A program made the position numbers and the translations under genes. From Phycisphaeraceae bacterium (GTDB lineage: Bacteria > Planctomycetota > Phycisphaerae > Phycisphaerales > Phycisphaeraceae), in NCBI GenBank assembly GCA_028277745.1, contig JANQFR010000027.1, positions 1 to 41,538 on the forward strand: DNA of 41,538 nucleotides. The letters run 5' to 3'. Shown here in pieces: positions 1-7,603 of this stretch (position 1 is the stretch's first letter; each line of letters opens with the position of its first letter). Under the pieces are notes generated by a model. It searched no databases and was not told the origin of the DNA. It worked only from the letters and a program-made list of their open reading frames with translations.

Positions 1-48
1 GAGCATCTTCCGACGTGTCTGGACCGGGATCGCCATGCCGGGACCTCC

Positions 49-411
49 TTGTCTGGCACACAGCATCGCATAATCAACAAAATGGCGCAAGGGGGTCTAG
101 CGGCCGGCATGGCGACGCGACTGGGCCCAGATGCGCGCGTCAGACTACGTCGACGAGGACTGGCTGCAGATCTACGAATGCAGCGGGCTACACACCTCGG
201 CGTATTACGTCACCACACATGGCCTGATCGCGCAGGCGATCCTGGATGGCGTCGTGTCAAATTGGTGGGGGAACTGCGTATCGGCGGGTGCTTGCCGAAG
301 GAAGGAACATACACGTTCCCGCGCTTCCCCGGCCTCGATACCCACTCTGGTTTGGGCCTGGCGGACCGAAGCGTCGGAACGCAACGCCATCTCACGGGTG
401 CGTTGCCATAA
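49..411 (+). pseudogene. Decayed C-terminal remnant of an unidentified, probably carbohydrate-active, protein
   Basis: No intact gene lies in the first 449 bases. Protein-like segments appear in two frames: 49 to about 130 in frame 1 (IINKMAQGGLAAGMATRLG), 131 to about 262 in frame 2 (DEDWLQIYECSGLHTSAYY, then THGLIAQAILDGVV) and about 262-411 in frame 1 again (ELRIGGCLPKEGTYTFPRF). Joined, they read like one continuous protein tail broken by two frameshifts. The family was not recognised. The pattern of helices followed by a short hydrophobic tail would suit the end of a helical-toroid glycosidase or lyase, but this is a guess. The next gene is on the other strand, so the remnant is not part of its operon. 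Alternatives are sequence errors in a real gene that begins left of the window, or chance. Confidence 0.33.
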
Positions 412-449
412 AATCGGCTTCACCCCGGCATGGCGGGCCGGTTCGCCCG

Positions 450-2414
450 TTAACACTCGTGCCCATTCCATGGGATTAATGATGGCCGAACACCGGGCAG
501 AATCAACTTAGGCGCCCGGACGAGTCGGTTGTTGATCGAGCGGTGCTTGATCCCCTCGGAAAACGGACTCATGGCTATCTCCAAGGCCATGCTGTCGCGT
601 TGATAACGGACGGTTCGCATGGCGTCGGCGGTATCCCACTGGTCGCTGATCCGGGGAGCGGCGTGGTATTCGCGAAAGGCTTGGAAGCTGTGCCAGTCAG
701 GGGCGTGTCCGACCTCAATGACAAAGCCGTTGCGGCAGGCCAGGAGATCGTGGTATTCAAAGGTCTTCGCCGACCCGATATAGTTGATGAGATTGATCAT
801 ACCGAAACCGTTGACTTGCTCGATCGTCATTGCGGATGCTCGGCCCAGATCATCAATGTGAAGCGGGTGCAACGCGAGGTAGACTGGGCCGTCGTGCAGG
901 AAAACAGGCTCGGGGTTTTCGCGGGCGGCAGACCAATCTTCGCAAGGTTCATCGCCAATCCAGACGGCATTCGGTTGAGACCAGAATTGGGTCAGGATAA
1001 GTGAGAGCTTCAACGTAGACACCGGTTGCGTCGTCGCGTCGATCCCTTGAGGCGGGTCGCCCCATGCCGGTTTGGGCCAGGCCAGAACCATCGCGGAACT
1101 TTCATGCTGAACACACATCGTCCGGCCCTGGTTGCCGAGATGGCGATGGCGATCGGGTTTCATATCGTCCATCAGGTAGCGAGGAAACAGCGTGGCAACA
1201 TCGCGTATCGACGCCTTTGGCTGCCGCCGATACACCAGGTGCATGGCGGTGTGCTGCCATCCATCCATAGAGGGCCGGCTGGAGGTGCCCAGAGTGTATT
1301 CTGCCGTCATGTGGGTCACGAGGTGTGAATCGGAGGCTTGAAACTCGGCGAGGGGTGTGATGGGGTGGCGTTCGCCGTTCCAGACGTTGCGGGAAAACGC
1401 GGCCTGTTCACAGTCGGCTTCGACGGTGCACGGCATCGGTTTATCCAGCGCAAGCCGGGCCGCATCGACGGGCAGGTGATACGTCGGGGTGGTCTGCCAC
1501 GCGACGTGGCCGTGCAAGAGCCCCAGCCCGCCATGCAGGGCTTGTCCTTCCGTGGGGGGAAACGCCGTGTAGGTCGGGTTGATCCAGACCGCGTCGCCCA
1601 GGACCTGATAAAGCGCGATATGCGAAGTATGGAGATGCGCGCACATATCGACCATGTAAGCGCGGCTGTGCGGCCCCGCGATGAAAGAGGTTGCGGGATG
1701 GAATCGGCCGGTCAGCTCGAACCAGATGCGCTGCTCGCCGGCGAGCGCCAGATCCTTCGCTTCCCGGTGCTTCGCGAGTTCGACGACCTCCGCGAGACAG
1801 GTGAGGGTGATTGCGGAGTAGGTCGGGCTGGCGTACTCACTGAGAAAACCACGCCGGAGCAACAGGTGGCGCAATGATTCGAGACAGCGCAGCCCGCCTT
1901 TCACGACCTCGGGTTGGCCGGTCATCTCGCCGCCGACGATGGCGGCGAGCGCCGCCATGGCGGGGAAATTGTCGTTGTAGCCGCGAAAGGTCTGCTGGGC
2001 TTCGGCCGGCAGCGCGTCGGCGAGTTTGCTCAGCAATCGTTCGCGAAGCTCCACGTCGAGCCGATCGTGAAACCGCGCGAGGATGGAGGTGACGCCGGCG
2101 GACCAAAAGTGATGGGGCGGATCGACGAGCAGGTGCCGAAGCATCGCGTTGGCCCGGCGGACGTGCTCGGCGTCACCCCGGAGGAATGACATCGCGTGCC
2201 ACATACGCTGACGGGAGTCCGGCGTCGACTCATGGACATAGTTGCCTGATGCATCGAACCGGTCGAACCAGAACGCACGGTGCAGCGATTGAACCCGACG
2301 GCGGCGGTCGTTCTGCATCTGAGGCGAGGCGTTCCACGGATCGGGCGACCGCGGTTCAGGAGGCCGGGCCGGACGGTTGGCTGAATGGATGGCGGTTTTC
2401 ATAAGGGAAAACAA
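450..2414 (-). CDS. Predicted cytoplasmic (alpha/alpha)6-toroid polysaccharide/oligosaccharide lyase-like protein (heparinase II/III-like)
   Basis: Long protein (654 aa from a TTG at 2414, or 650 aa from the ATG at 2402). Residues about 60-370 are helix-rich with the spaced aromatic/His motifs GYNDNFPAM (145-153) and SEYASPTYS (192-200). The C-terminal half looks beta-rich, the layout of heparinase II/III-like and alginate-lyase toroid families. The family call is by eye and the substrate is unknown. No signal peptide or membrane segment is visible, so it probably acts on oligosaccharides inside the cell. The start is ambiguous: an AAGGAG lies only 2 bases before the TTG but 14 before the ATG. 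It is divergent from the LacI gene at 2550 and shares the operator-bearing gap with it, so it is probably controlled by that regulator. Confidence 0.72.
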   Translation of the reverse strand: MFSLMKTAIHSANRPARPPEPRSPDPWNASPQMQNDRRRRVQSLHRAFWFDRFDASGNYVHESTPDSRQRMWHAMSFLRGDAEHVRRANAMLRHLLVDPPHHFWSAGVTSILARFHDRLDVELRERLLSKLADALPAEAQQTFRGYNDNFPAMAALAAIVGGEMTGQPEVVKGGLRCLESLRHLLLRRGFLSEYASPTYSAITLTCLAEVVELAKHREAKDLALAGEQRIWFELTGRFHPATSFIAGPHSRAYMVDMCAHLHTSHIALYQVLGDAVWINPTYTAFPPTEGQALHGGLGLLHGHVAWQTTPTYHLPVDAARLALDKPMPCTVEADCEQAAFSRNVWNGERHPITPLAEFQASDSHLVTHMTAEYTLGTSSRPSMDGWQHTAMHLVYRRQPKASIRDVATLFPRYLMDDMKPDRHRHLGNQGRTMCVQHESSAMVLAWPKPAWGDPPQGIDATTQPVSTLKLSLILTQFWSQPNAVWIGDEPCEDWSAARENPEPVFLHDGPVYLALHPLHIDDLGRASAMTIEQVNGFGMINLINYIGSAKTFEYHDLLACRNGFVIEVGHAPDWHSFQAFREYHAAPRISDQWDTADAMRTVRYQRDSMALEIAMSPFSEGIKHRSINNRLVRAPKLILPGVRPSLIPWNGHEC

Positions 2415-2420
2415 AACTCC

Positions 2421-2448
2421 TTGACATTAGTGTATCCGGATGTACAAT
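2421..2448 (+). promoter_or_regulatory. Sigma70-type promoter of the LacI-led operon
   Basis: TTGACA at 2421-2426 and TACAAT at 2443-2448 are separated by 16 bp, near the sigma70 consensus. It points at the LacI gene starting at 2550. On the other strand TTCACT (2451-2456) and TACACT (2428-2433) with 17 bp between could serve the leftward gene. The first ATCCGGAT operator lies inside the rightward spacer, which suits repression by steric block. Confidence 0.65.
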
Positions 2449-2467
2449 CAAAGTGAATCCGGATACA
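2431..2467. promoter_or_regulatory. Paired LacI-type operators
   Basis: Two near-identical palindromes, TGTATCCGGATGTA (2431-2444) and TGAATCCGGATACA (2454-2467), share the symmetric core ATCCGGAT. The core centres are 23 bp apart, about two helical turns. A 14-16 bp palindrome with a central CG is typical of LacI-family operators, and a LacI gene starts 82 bp downstream. Both divergent promoters are covered. Assignment to this regulator is inference from position. Confidence 0.7.
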
Positions 2468-2549
2468 TTTCCGGGCGGACCGATTCATAGCCAAACGTTG
2501 TCCGCTGGCTCACATTCGACGCTCCGCCATTCTCGACCTCGGTGTTCCC

Positions 2550-3584
2550 ATGGCAACAACCTACGAAATCGCAAAGGCTTGCGGCGTCTCCCAGCCCACT
2601 GTCAGCCGGATCCTGGCCCAAGGCTCGGCCTCAAAACGCCATAGCGGCAAGACCCGCCAGAAGGTCCTAAAGGCCGCCGAACGCCTCGGCTACCGGCCCA
2701 ACGCCGCCGCCCGGGCCATCGGCCAGGGCCGGTTCCACGCCATCGCCTTGCTGCTGGGCTTGGATCCGCACTGTAGCAATGTTCCCCCTGCGATGCTCCG
2801 AGGCATTACCGAAACGTTGACCCGACACGATATCACGCTCAGTCTGCTTCAACTGTCTGACGATGATCTGTCTTCCGAACAGACCATGCCCCGCTTGCTC
2901 CGCGAGTCGTCCAGTGACGGGCTGCTGATCGACTACACCCATGATGCGCCAGGCCGACTCAGCGAACTCGTCCAACGACACGACATTCCCGCCATCTGGG
3001 TCAACAATCCGCGTGACACGGACTGCGTTCGGCCGAACGACCATGACGCGGCCCGTCGCGCCACGACCGAACTGCTGAACCGGGGTCACCAGCGGATCGC
3101 ATTCGTTGATGTCTCTTATGGGCCGGACTATCGTGACCCTCATTACAGTCTTGCCGAGCGTCGGCGCGGCTACACCGAGGCGATGCAGGAGGCGGGGCTG
3201 ACGCCCATGACCGTCGGGCCCAAGTCCGGAACCAAGGTGGACGGCCCCCAGCGCGTGGCGTTCTGCCGGGCGCTGATGGAAGCGTCCGATCGGCCGACCG
3301 CGGTCGTCGGCTACGCCGATTCGGTGACCATGCCCCTTTACACCGCCGCGTTGCAGCTCGGCTTGAGCGTCCCGGACGACCTGTCGTTCATCAGCTTTGC
3401 GGACGAGAGCCTCTGGTCGATGGGGCTGGTCTTCAGCACGATGTTGATCCCGCAGCGGGAGATCGGCCAGACGGCGACCGAAACGCTGCTCCGCAAGATC
3501 GACCATCCGGACGAGCCGCTGTCCGCCCATGCGTTGCCCTTCGAGTTCGAACCTGGCGAAACGATCGCCGGGCCTGGTGTCTGA
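2550..3584 (+). CDS. LacI-family transcriptional regulator
   Basis: 344 aa. The N-terminus has the LacI helix-turn-helix and hinge: TTYEIAKACGVSQPTVSRIL (residues 3-22), then KVLKAAERLGYRPNAAARAI. Residues about 65-340 form the periplasmic-binding-protein-like effector domain; the usual PTAVVGYADSVTMPLYTAA and late D-S/E-hinge segments are present. It should bind a sugar or oligosaccharide and release the ATCCGGAT operators just upstream. It is first in a rightward run of eight closely spaced genes, so it probably controls itself, the run and the divergent lyase-like gene. No clear Shine-Dalgarno precedes the ATG, but no longer in-frame start exists and the HTH begins right at the N-terminus as usual in this family. 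Confidence 0.93.
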   Translation: MATTYEIAKACGVSQPTVSRILAQGSASKRHSGKTRQKVLKAAERLGYRPNAAARAIGQGRFHAIALLLGLDPHCSNVPPAMLRGITETLTRHDITLSLLQLSDDDLSSEQTMPRLLRESSSDGLLIDYTHDAPGRLSELVQRHDIPAIWVNNPRDTDCVRPNDHDAARRATTELLNRGHQRIAFVDVSYGPDYRDPHYSLAERRRGYTEAMQEAGLTPMTVGPKSGTKVDGPQRVAFCRALMEASDRPTAVVGYADSVTMPLYTAALQLGLSVPDDLSFISFADESLWSMGLVFSTMLIPQREIGQTATETLLRKIDHPDEPLSAHALPFEFEPGETIAGPGV

Positions 3585-3644
3585 TGAATCGCCCGTGTGA
3601 GCGGTTCACTCATCTATTGCATCCCATCCAAGGAGGTATCGACC

Positions 3645-4673
3645 ATGTTCAACCATCTGGCAACCGCTGCCGCAACATCCGCCATATTGCTGGCTGGCGC
3701 GTCCGTTGACGCGAGCCTGGTTGTCCATTACACGTTCGACGAGACCTCGGGCAGCACCGCGGCAGACAGCGCCGGCGTCGCGCAGGACGGCGCGTTGCTC
3801 AACGCCCCGACGACACCGCACTGGCAGCCCAGCGGCGGGATCATCGGCGGGGCATACAGCTTCGCCGGTTCCTCCGAGAACTCCGCCTTCTCCGCCAACG
3901 TCTCGACCAACACCGGACCCAACGGAACCCTTGCCGCGTGGCTCAATACCAACGGCTCCGGCAACAACGTCGCCTTCTCGCTCGCCGTCGGCGGCAGTCA
4001 GTTCTCGCAGTACATCGAGGTGTCCGCACCGAGCACGGCCCGCCTCAAGAAACGGAACGGCGGCGATTCCACCGTGGCGAGCACAACGTCGGTCGACGAC
4101 AACAACTGGCATCACGTCGCTGGCGTGTTCGTCTGGGACGACGCCAACGGCAACGGCCAGGTTGACGTCGGCGAGAACAGCGAGCGCCGCATCTACGTCA
4201 ACGGCATCCTCGAAAGCACACAGGCGGAAACGCGGAGCCGCATCAACCCGAGCCGAATTGGCGTGGGCGGTCTTGTGCGGGGCAACAACAGTTCGGCCAA
4301 CGATCCGTTCACCGGCCTGATCGATGATTTCGGGTACTGGGACGACGTGGTGTCCGACCAGATGATCGCATTGATCCATGGCCTGGGCCGATTCTCCGGC
4401 GTGGACCTGGGCGACTCGGCGATCGACGACGTGCTGGCGGCGTGGCAAGCCGGCGCGGGCAACTCCGCCACGGCGGGCGGCGAGATGTGGGTCTACGCCG
4501 ACGGCCTGACGGGCGTCACGGGCGCGATCGGCGGCTCGGTCATCGGGGGCAACGCCTTCATCGTCCTCGACGGCAACACGGGCGCCGGCGTCGCCCTGAT
4601 TCCCGAGCCGGCCTCGCTGGCGCTGCTGGTCCTCGGCGGGCTGGCGGCGTTCGGCTGGCGGCGGAACGACTGA
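3645..4673 (+). CDS. Secreted LamG/concanavalin-like domain protein with PEP-CTERM anchor
   Basis: 342 aa from the ATG at 3645, chosen because AAGGAGGT ends 6 bases before it; a longer reading to 3597 lacks a site. Residues 1-24 are a signal peptide (ATAAATSAILLAGASVDAS). Residues about 25-235 are a LamG-like beta-sandwich starting VVHYTFDETSG, with the typical WHHVAGVFVW segment and a DDANGNGQVD acidic loop that could bind calcium. The C-terminus is a PEP-CTERM sorting signal: IPEPASLALLVLGG, then GWRRND. The protein should be exported and processed by an exosortase to the cell surface. It lies 60 bp after the LacI gene and 80 bp before a pseudopilin, inside the catabolic run, so it may bind the polysaccharide at the surface. 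That role is inference. Confidence 0.88.
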   Translation: MFNHLATAAATSAILLAGASVDASLVVHYTFDETSGSTAADSAGVAQDGALLNAPTTPHWQPSGGIIGGAYSFAGSSENSAFSANVSTNTGPNGTLAAWLNTNGSGNNVAFSLAVGGSQFSQYIEVSAPSTARLKKRNGGDSTVASTTSVDDNNWHHVAGVFVWDDANGNGQVDVGENSERRIYVNGILESTQAETRSRINPSRIGVGGLVRGNNSSANDPFTGLIDDFGYWDDVVSDQMIALIHGLGRFSGVDLGDSAIDDVLAAWQAGAGNSATAGGEMWVYADGLTGVTGAIGGSVIGGNAFIVLDGNTGAGVALIPEPASLALLVLGGLAAFGWRRND

Positions 4674-4753
4674 ACAGGACCCCCTCGTTCCGCCTCGCGT
4701 CACCGCGCGGCGGACGGATTTGATACCGCCCTTTTCTCCAAGGAATGGTCATC

Positions 4754-5560
4754 ATGCGACGCAACCTCACATCTCTTGGTTTCACATTGATTGAACTGCT
4801 GGTGGTGATTTCGATTATTGCTTTGCTGGTGGCCGTTCTCCTGCCAGCTCTGTCAGCCGCTCGCGAAGCGGCGCGAGCGATGCAGTGCGCGTCGAACCTC
4901 CGACAGGTCGGGATCGCCCTCCACGCGTACGCCGCCGAGAACCAGGACTACCTGCCCAACCGCCAGGCGCCATGGGCGGGGCTCGGACTCGGTTTCCAGA
5001 ACTGGGACTACACCAATATGCACACGCAGTTGATCGGTGGGGGCATCCTCAGCGGTGATGTGTCCAGCAACGGTCGAGAAAGCACGAACTACCCGGCGAT
5101 CTTTGGGTGTCCTTCGGACGACACGGTCAATCCCAACGGCACGATGGCCGACACCTACGATAACCACAGCTACCTGGCCAACGGATATGTCATGCCCCAG
5201 AACGGGCACAATGATTTTGCGCAGGTTTCCAGGCCGCACGGCTCGTTCCGGCTGGACCGGTTTCTCACACCCTCGTCCAGGCTAGTATTGACTGAAAAGC
5301 ACGGCGACAGCAACACGTCCGGATTTATTCATACCGTCGGCCTGAACGCGACCTGGAACGCGACCCGCCTCATCGAACGTACGATCACCCGGCACGGAGG
5401 CGCCAACGAAACGTTGCAGAACGGTTCGGCCAATGTGCTGTTCGTGGACGGCCACGCCTCGCCGCGGTCCTACGATGACATCGTCGAGCCGGCCAGGAAC
5501 CTGATCGCCGGCACCCCCGATCCCGACCCCGACGGCTTGTGGGGCCGGTCGCCGGAGTAA
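4754..5560 (+). CDS. Type II secretion/type IV pilin-like pseudopilin of the H-X9-DG family (DUF1559-like)
   Basis: 268 aa from the ATG at 4754. AAGGA at 4740-4744 sits 9 bases before it, whereas the alternative ATG at 4745 directly abuts it. The N-terminus is a classic prepilin leader: MRRNLTSL, then [19 protein letters not shown], with cleavage expected after the Gly and a hydrophobic helix that assembles into a pseudopilus. The C-terminus has the H-X9-DG box [10 protein letters not shown] preceded by RHGG. Planctomycetes encode many such proteins, whose role is not settled. Here the gene is embedded between a PEP-CTERM LamG protein and a secreted beta-helix protein, suggesting joint expression of surface structures with polysaccharide enzymes. 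Confidence 0.9.
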   Translation: MRRNLTSLGFTLIELLVVISIIALLVAVLLPALSAAREAARAMQCASNLRQVGIALHAYAAENQDYLPNRQAPWAGLGLGFQNWDYTNMHTQLIGGGILSGDVSSNGRESTNYPAIFGCPSDDTVNPNGTMADTYDNHSYLANGYVMPQNGHNDFAQVSRPHGSFRLDRFLTPSSRLVLTEKHGDSNTSGFIHTVGLNATWNATRLIERTITRHGGANETLQNGSANVLFVDGHASPRSYDDIVEPARNLIAGTPDPDPDGLWGRSPE

Positions 5561-5620
5561 CCCGTACTTGTGGGTGGTTCGTTTACACGGTGGGTGGTGG
5601 AGCCAAGCCTAAGCTGCGGA

Positions 5621-7567
5621 GTGCCGTTGATCATCGCTCGTAAGAACACTTGGGCCGGCTTGGCGACCATTCTGCTTGTCTGGATGCCAGACGCCGCCTA
5701 CGCACAGCATCGTTTCCCGATCGATGCAGGAGTCGTTAACACACTGGATCATGGCGCCACGCCTGACGATGACACGGATGACACCGCAGCGATTCAGACG
5801 GCGATCAAATATGCGATCGAAACCAGCAACCGGTACGCCAGTCCGAAGATTGTTTACCTGCCTGCGGGCACATATCGCATTTCGGGGCCGATCGAAGGTC
5901 GGGTCGCCAAGGACGGCTGGGCGGGGGGTTGGCGGGCGGGCATGATCCTGTTTGGCGACGGGCCGGGTAAAACCACCCTCAAACTCGACAACTATGCTCC
6001 CGGCTACGATAACCCCGAGAAACCGAAGTGGGTCGTCGCGACCGGATCGGAGAGCGACACCCGTGATCCCGTCAAGGCGGCGCCGGGCGGCGGGAATCGA
6101 GCGTTCCATCATCACCTCGAAGGCTTCACGATCGACGTGGGCGAAGGCAACCCGGGCGCCGTCGCGCTGGATTACGTCGCCAGCAACCGCGGGTCGGTTA
6201 TCGATGTGACGCTGCGGGCCAAGCCGGGCAGTGGATACTGCGGGCTGTCGCTGGAGCGCTGGTGGCCCGGGCCGTGCCTGATCCGGAATCTGACCGTTGA
6301 GGGCTTCGCGTTCGGTGTCCGTGCTCACCATTACCAGTACGGCGTGACTATCCAGAACCTCACACTGCGGCGCCAACGCGAGGCCGGCATCCACAACACA
6401 CATAACATGCTTGCGATCGAGGGATTGCGTAGTGAAAACGCGGTCCCGGTCATTACCGGCGCCAGCGGCCACGGGCTCATCGTGCTGCTGGATGGCCAGC
6501 TCACGGGAGGCGATCGCAGACAGCCCGCCATCAGAGGCAAGAATCGCCTGTACCTGCGGGACGTGCGCGTCGAGGGTTACGGCCTGATGTTTCAGGATGA
6601 ATCCGTCGGACGCGAGAGCCGGGCCCGCAACGTGCCATTCTACGCGTCCAACGCAAGGTCCATCGCCGCACCGTCACGGCCGCTGGGACTGCCCGTCGCC
6701 GAACCGCCGGGTTTCGAGGTTCCGCCGGTCGACGAATGGGTCAGTGTGAGTGACTACGGCGCCGTTCCCGACGACGAACAGGATGATGCAGCCGCCATTC
6801 AGGCCGCGATCGACAGCGGCGCGGCCGTGGTCTACCTGCCCAACGGCGGCTATAAGCTCGGTTCGACCATTGAACTCCGCGGTTCCGTTCGCTGGATTGT
6901 CGGCATGCAGGCCAGTCTCAGCTACATTGCAAAAGATGATGCGTTCAAGCCGATGGTGCGTTACACCGGCGGCGAAGGCGAGGCGACCAAGCTGCAGTTC
7001 CTGCGAATTAACGGCCCGGTGGAGCACGCCGGGGCAGGCACGTGGACGATTGCTCACAGCATCGTCCGAGGTTACAAAAATGTTGAGCAGGGGACGGGTG
7101 ATTTGTTTCTCGAAGACGTGATCATTCGGCCGATCCACATCAATCACCCTCAAAATGTTTGGGGGCGGCAGGTCAACAGCGAGTTCGGCAGCGAACCGTT
7201 TATCGAGAACCACGGGGGTCATCTGTGGATCCTCAATCTCAAGACAGAAGCCAACCGCGAGACGGCGCTGGTGCGTCAGACCTCTGGACAAACCGAGATT
7301 CTTGGGGGGCTGTTCTACAACACGACGCACACGCACGCGCTCCGAGGTCCGGCGCTGATCAATGAGGGCGGCATCTTGGCGGCATCTTTCGTGACCAACG
7401 GAAAAGGCTACCAGCGGTTTGTCGGGCGTTCCTATGGCGACGACCGCGGCGCGATCAGCGGCAAACAGGTTGGTTCGCGTGCGGCTTCGCTGCTGGTTAC
7501 GAAAGTTCGCGATCGTTCACCGCGCCAGATCGACACCCCCCCCGAGCCAGAAGATCTGGCTCATTGA
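5621..7567 (+). CDS. Secreted double parallel beta-helix protein (pectate-lyase-3/GH55-like superfamily)
   Basis: 648 aa from the GTG at 5621; an upstream GTG at 5570 would give 665 aa but buries the signal peptide. Residues 1-29 form a signal peptide (LATILLVWMPDAAYA). Two beta-helix modules each open with the family signature of a Gly-Ala plus acid-rich turn and a helix: GATPDDDTDDTAAIQTA near residue 45 and DYGAVPDDEQDDAAAIQAA near 377. This two-helix layout resembles Pectate_lyase_3 proteins and GH55 exo-glucanases; the catalytic residues cannot be assigned by eye. It is a paralog of the 835-aa gene at 10069: both have a FDNPQKPK/YDNPEKPK segment and matching helix openings. It is probably an extracellular lyase or glycosidase of this locus. 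Confidence 0.83.
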   Translation: MPLIIARKNTWAGLATILLVWMPDAAYAQHRFPIDAGVVNTLDHGATPDDDTDDTAAIQTAIKYAIETSNRYASPKIVYLPAGTYRISGPIEGRVAKDGWAGGWRAGMILFGDGPGKTTLKLDNYAPGYDNPEKPKWVVATGSESDTRDPVKAAPGGGNRAFHHHLEGFTIDVGEGNPGAVALDYVASNRGSVIDVTLRAKPGSGYCGLSLERWWPGPCLIRNLTVEGFAFGVRAHHYQYGVTIQNLTLRRQREAGIHNTHNMLAIEGLRSENAVPVITGASGHGLIVLLDGQLTGGDRRQPAIRGKNRLYLRDVRVEGYGLMFQDESVGRESRARNVPFYASNARSIAAPSRPLGLPVAEPPGFEVPPVDEWVSVSDYGAVPDDEQDDAAAIQAAIDSGAAVVYLPNGGYKLGSTIELRGSVRWIVGMQASLSYIAKDDAFKPMVRYTGGEGEATKLQFLRINGPVEHAGAGTWTIAHSIVRGYKNVEQGTGDLFLEDVIIRPIHINHPQNVWGRQVNSEFGSEPFIENHGGHLWILNLKTEANRETALVRQTSGQTEILGGLFYNTTHTHALRGPALINEGGILAASFVTNGKGYQRFVGRSYGDDRGAISGKQVGSRAASLLVTKVRDRSPRQIDTPPEPEDLAH

Positions 7568-7603
7568 GTTGTTTTGCACCCTGATTTACCCCGGGAGTTA
7601 TTC

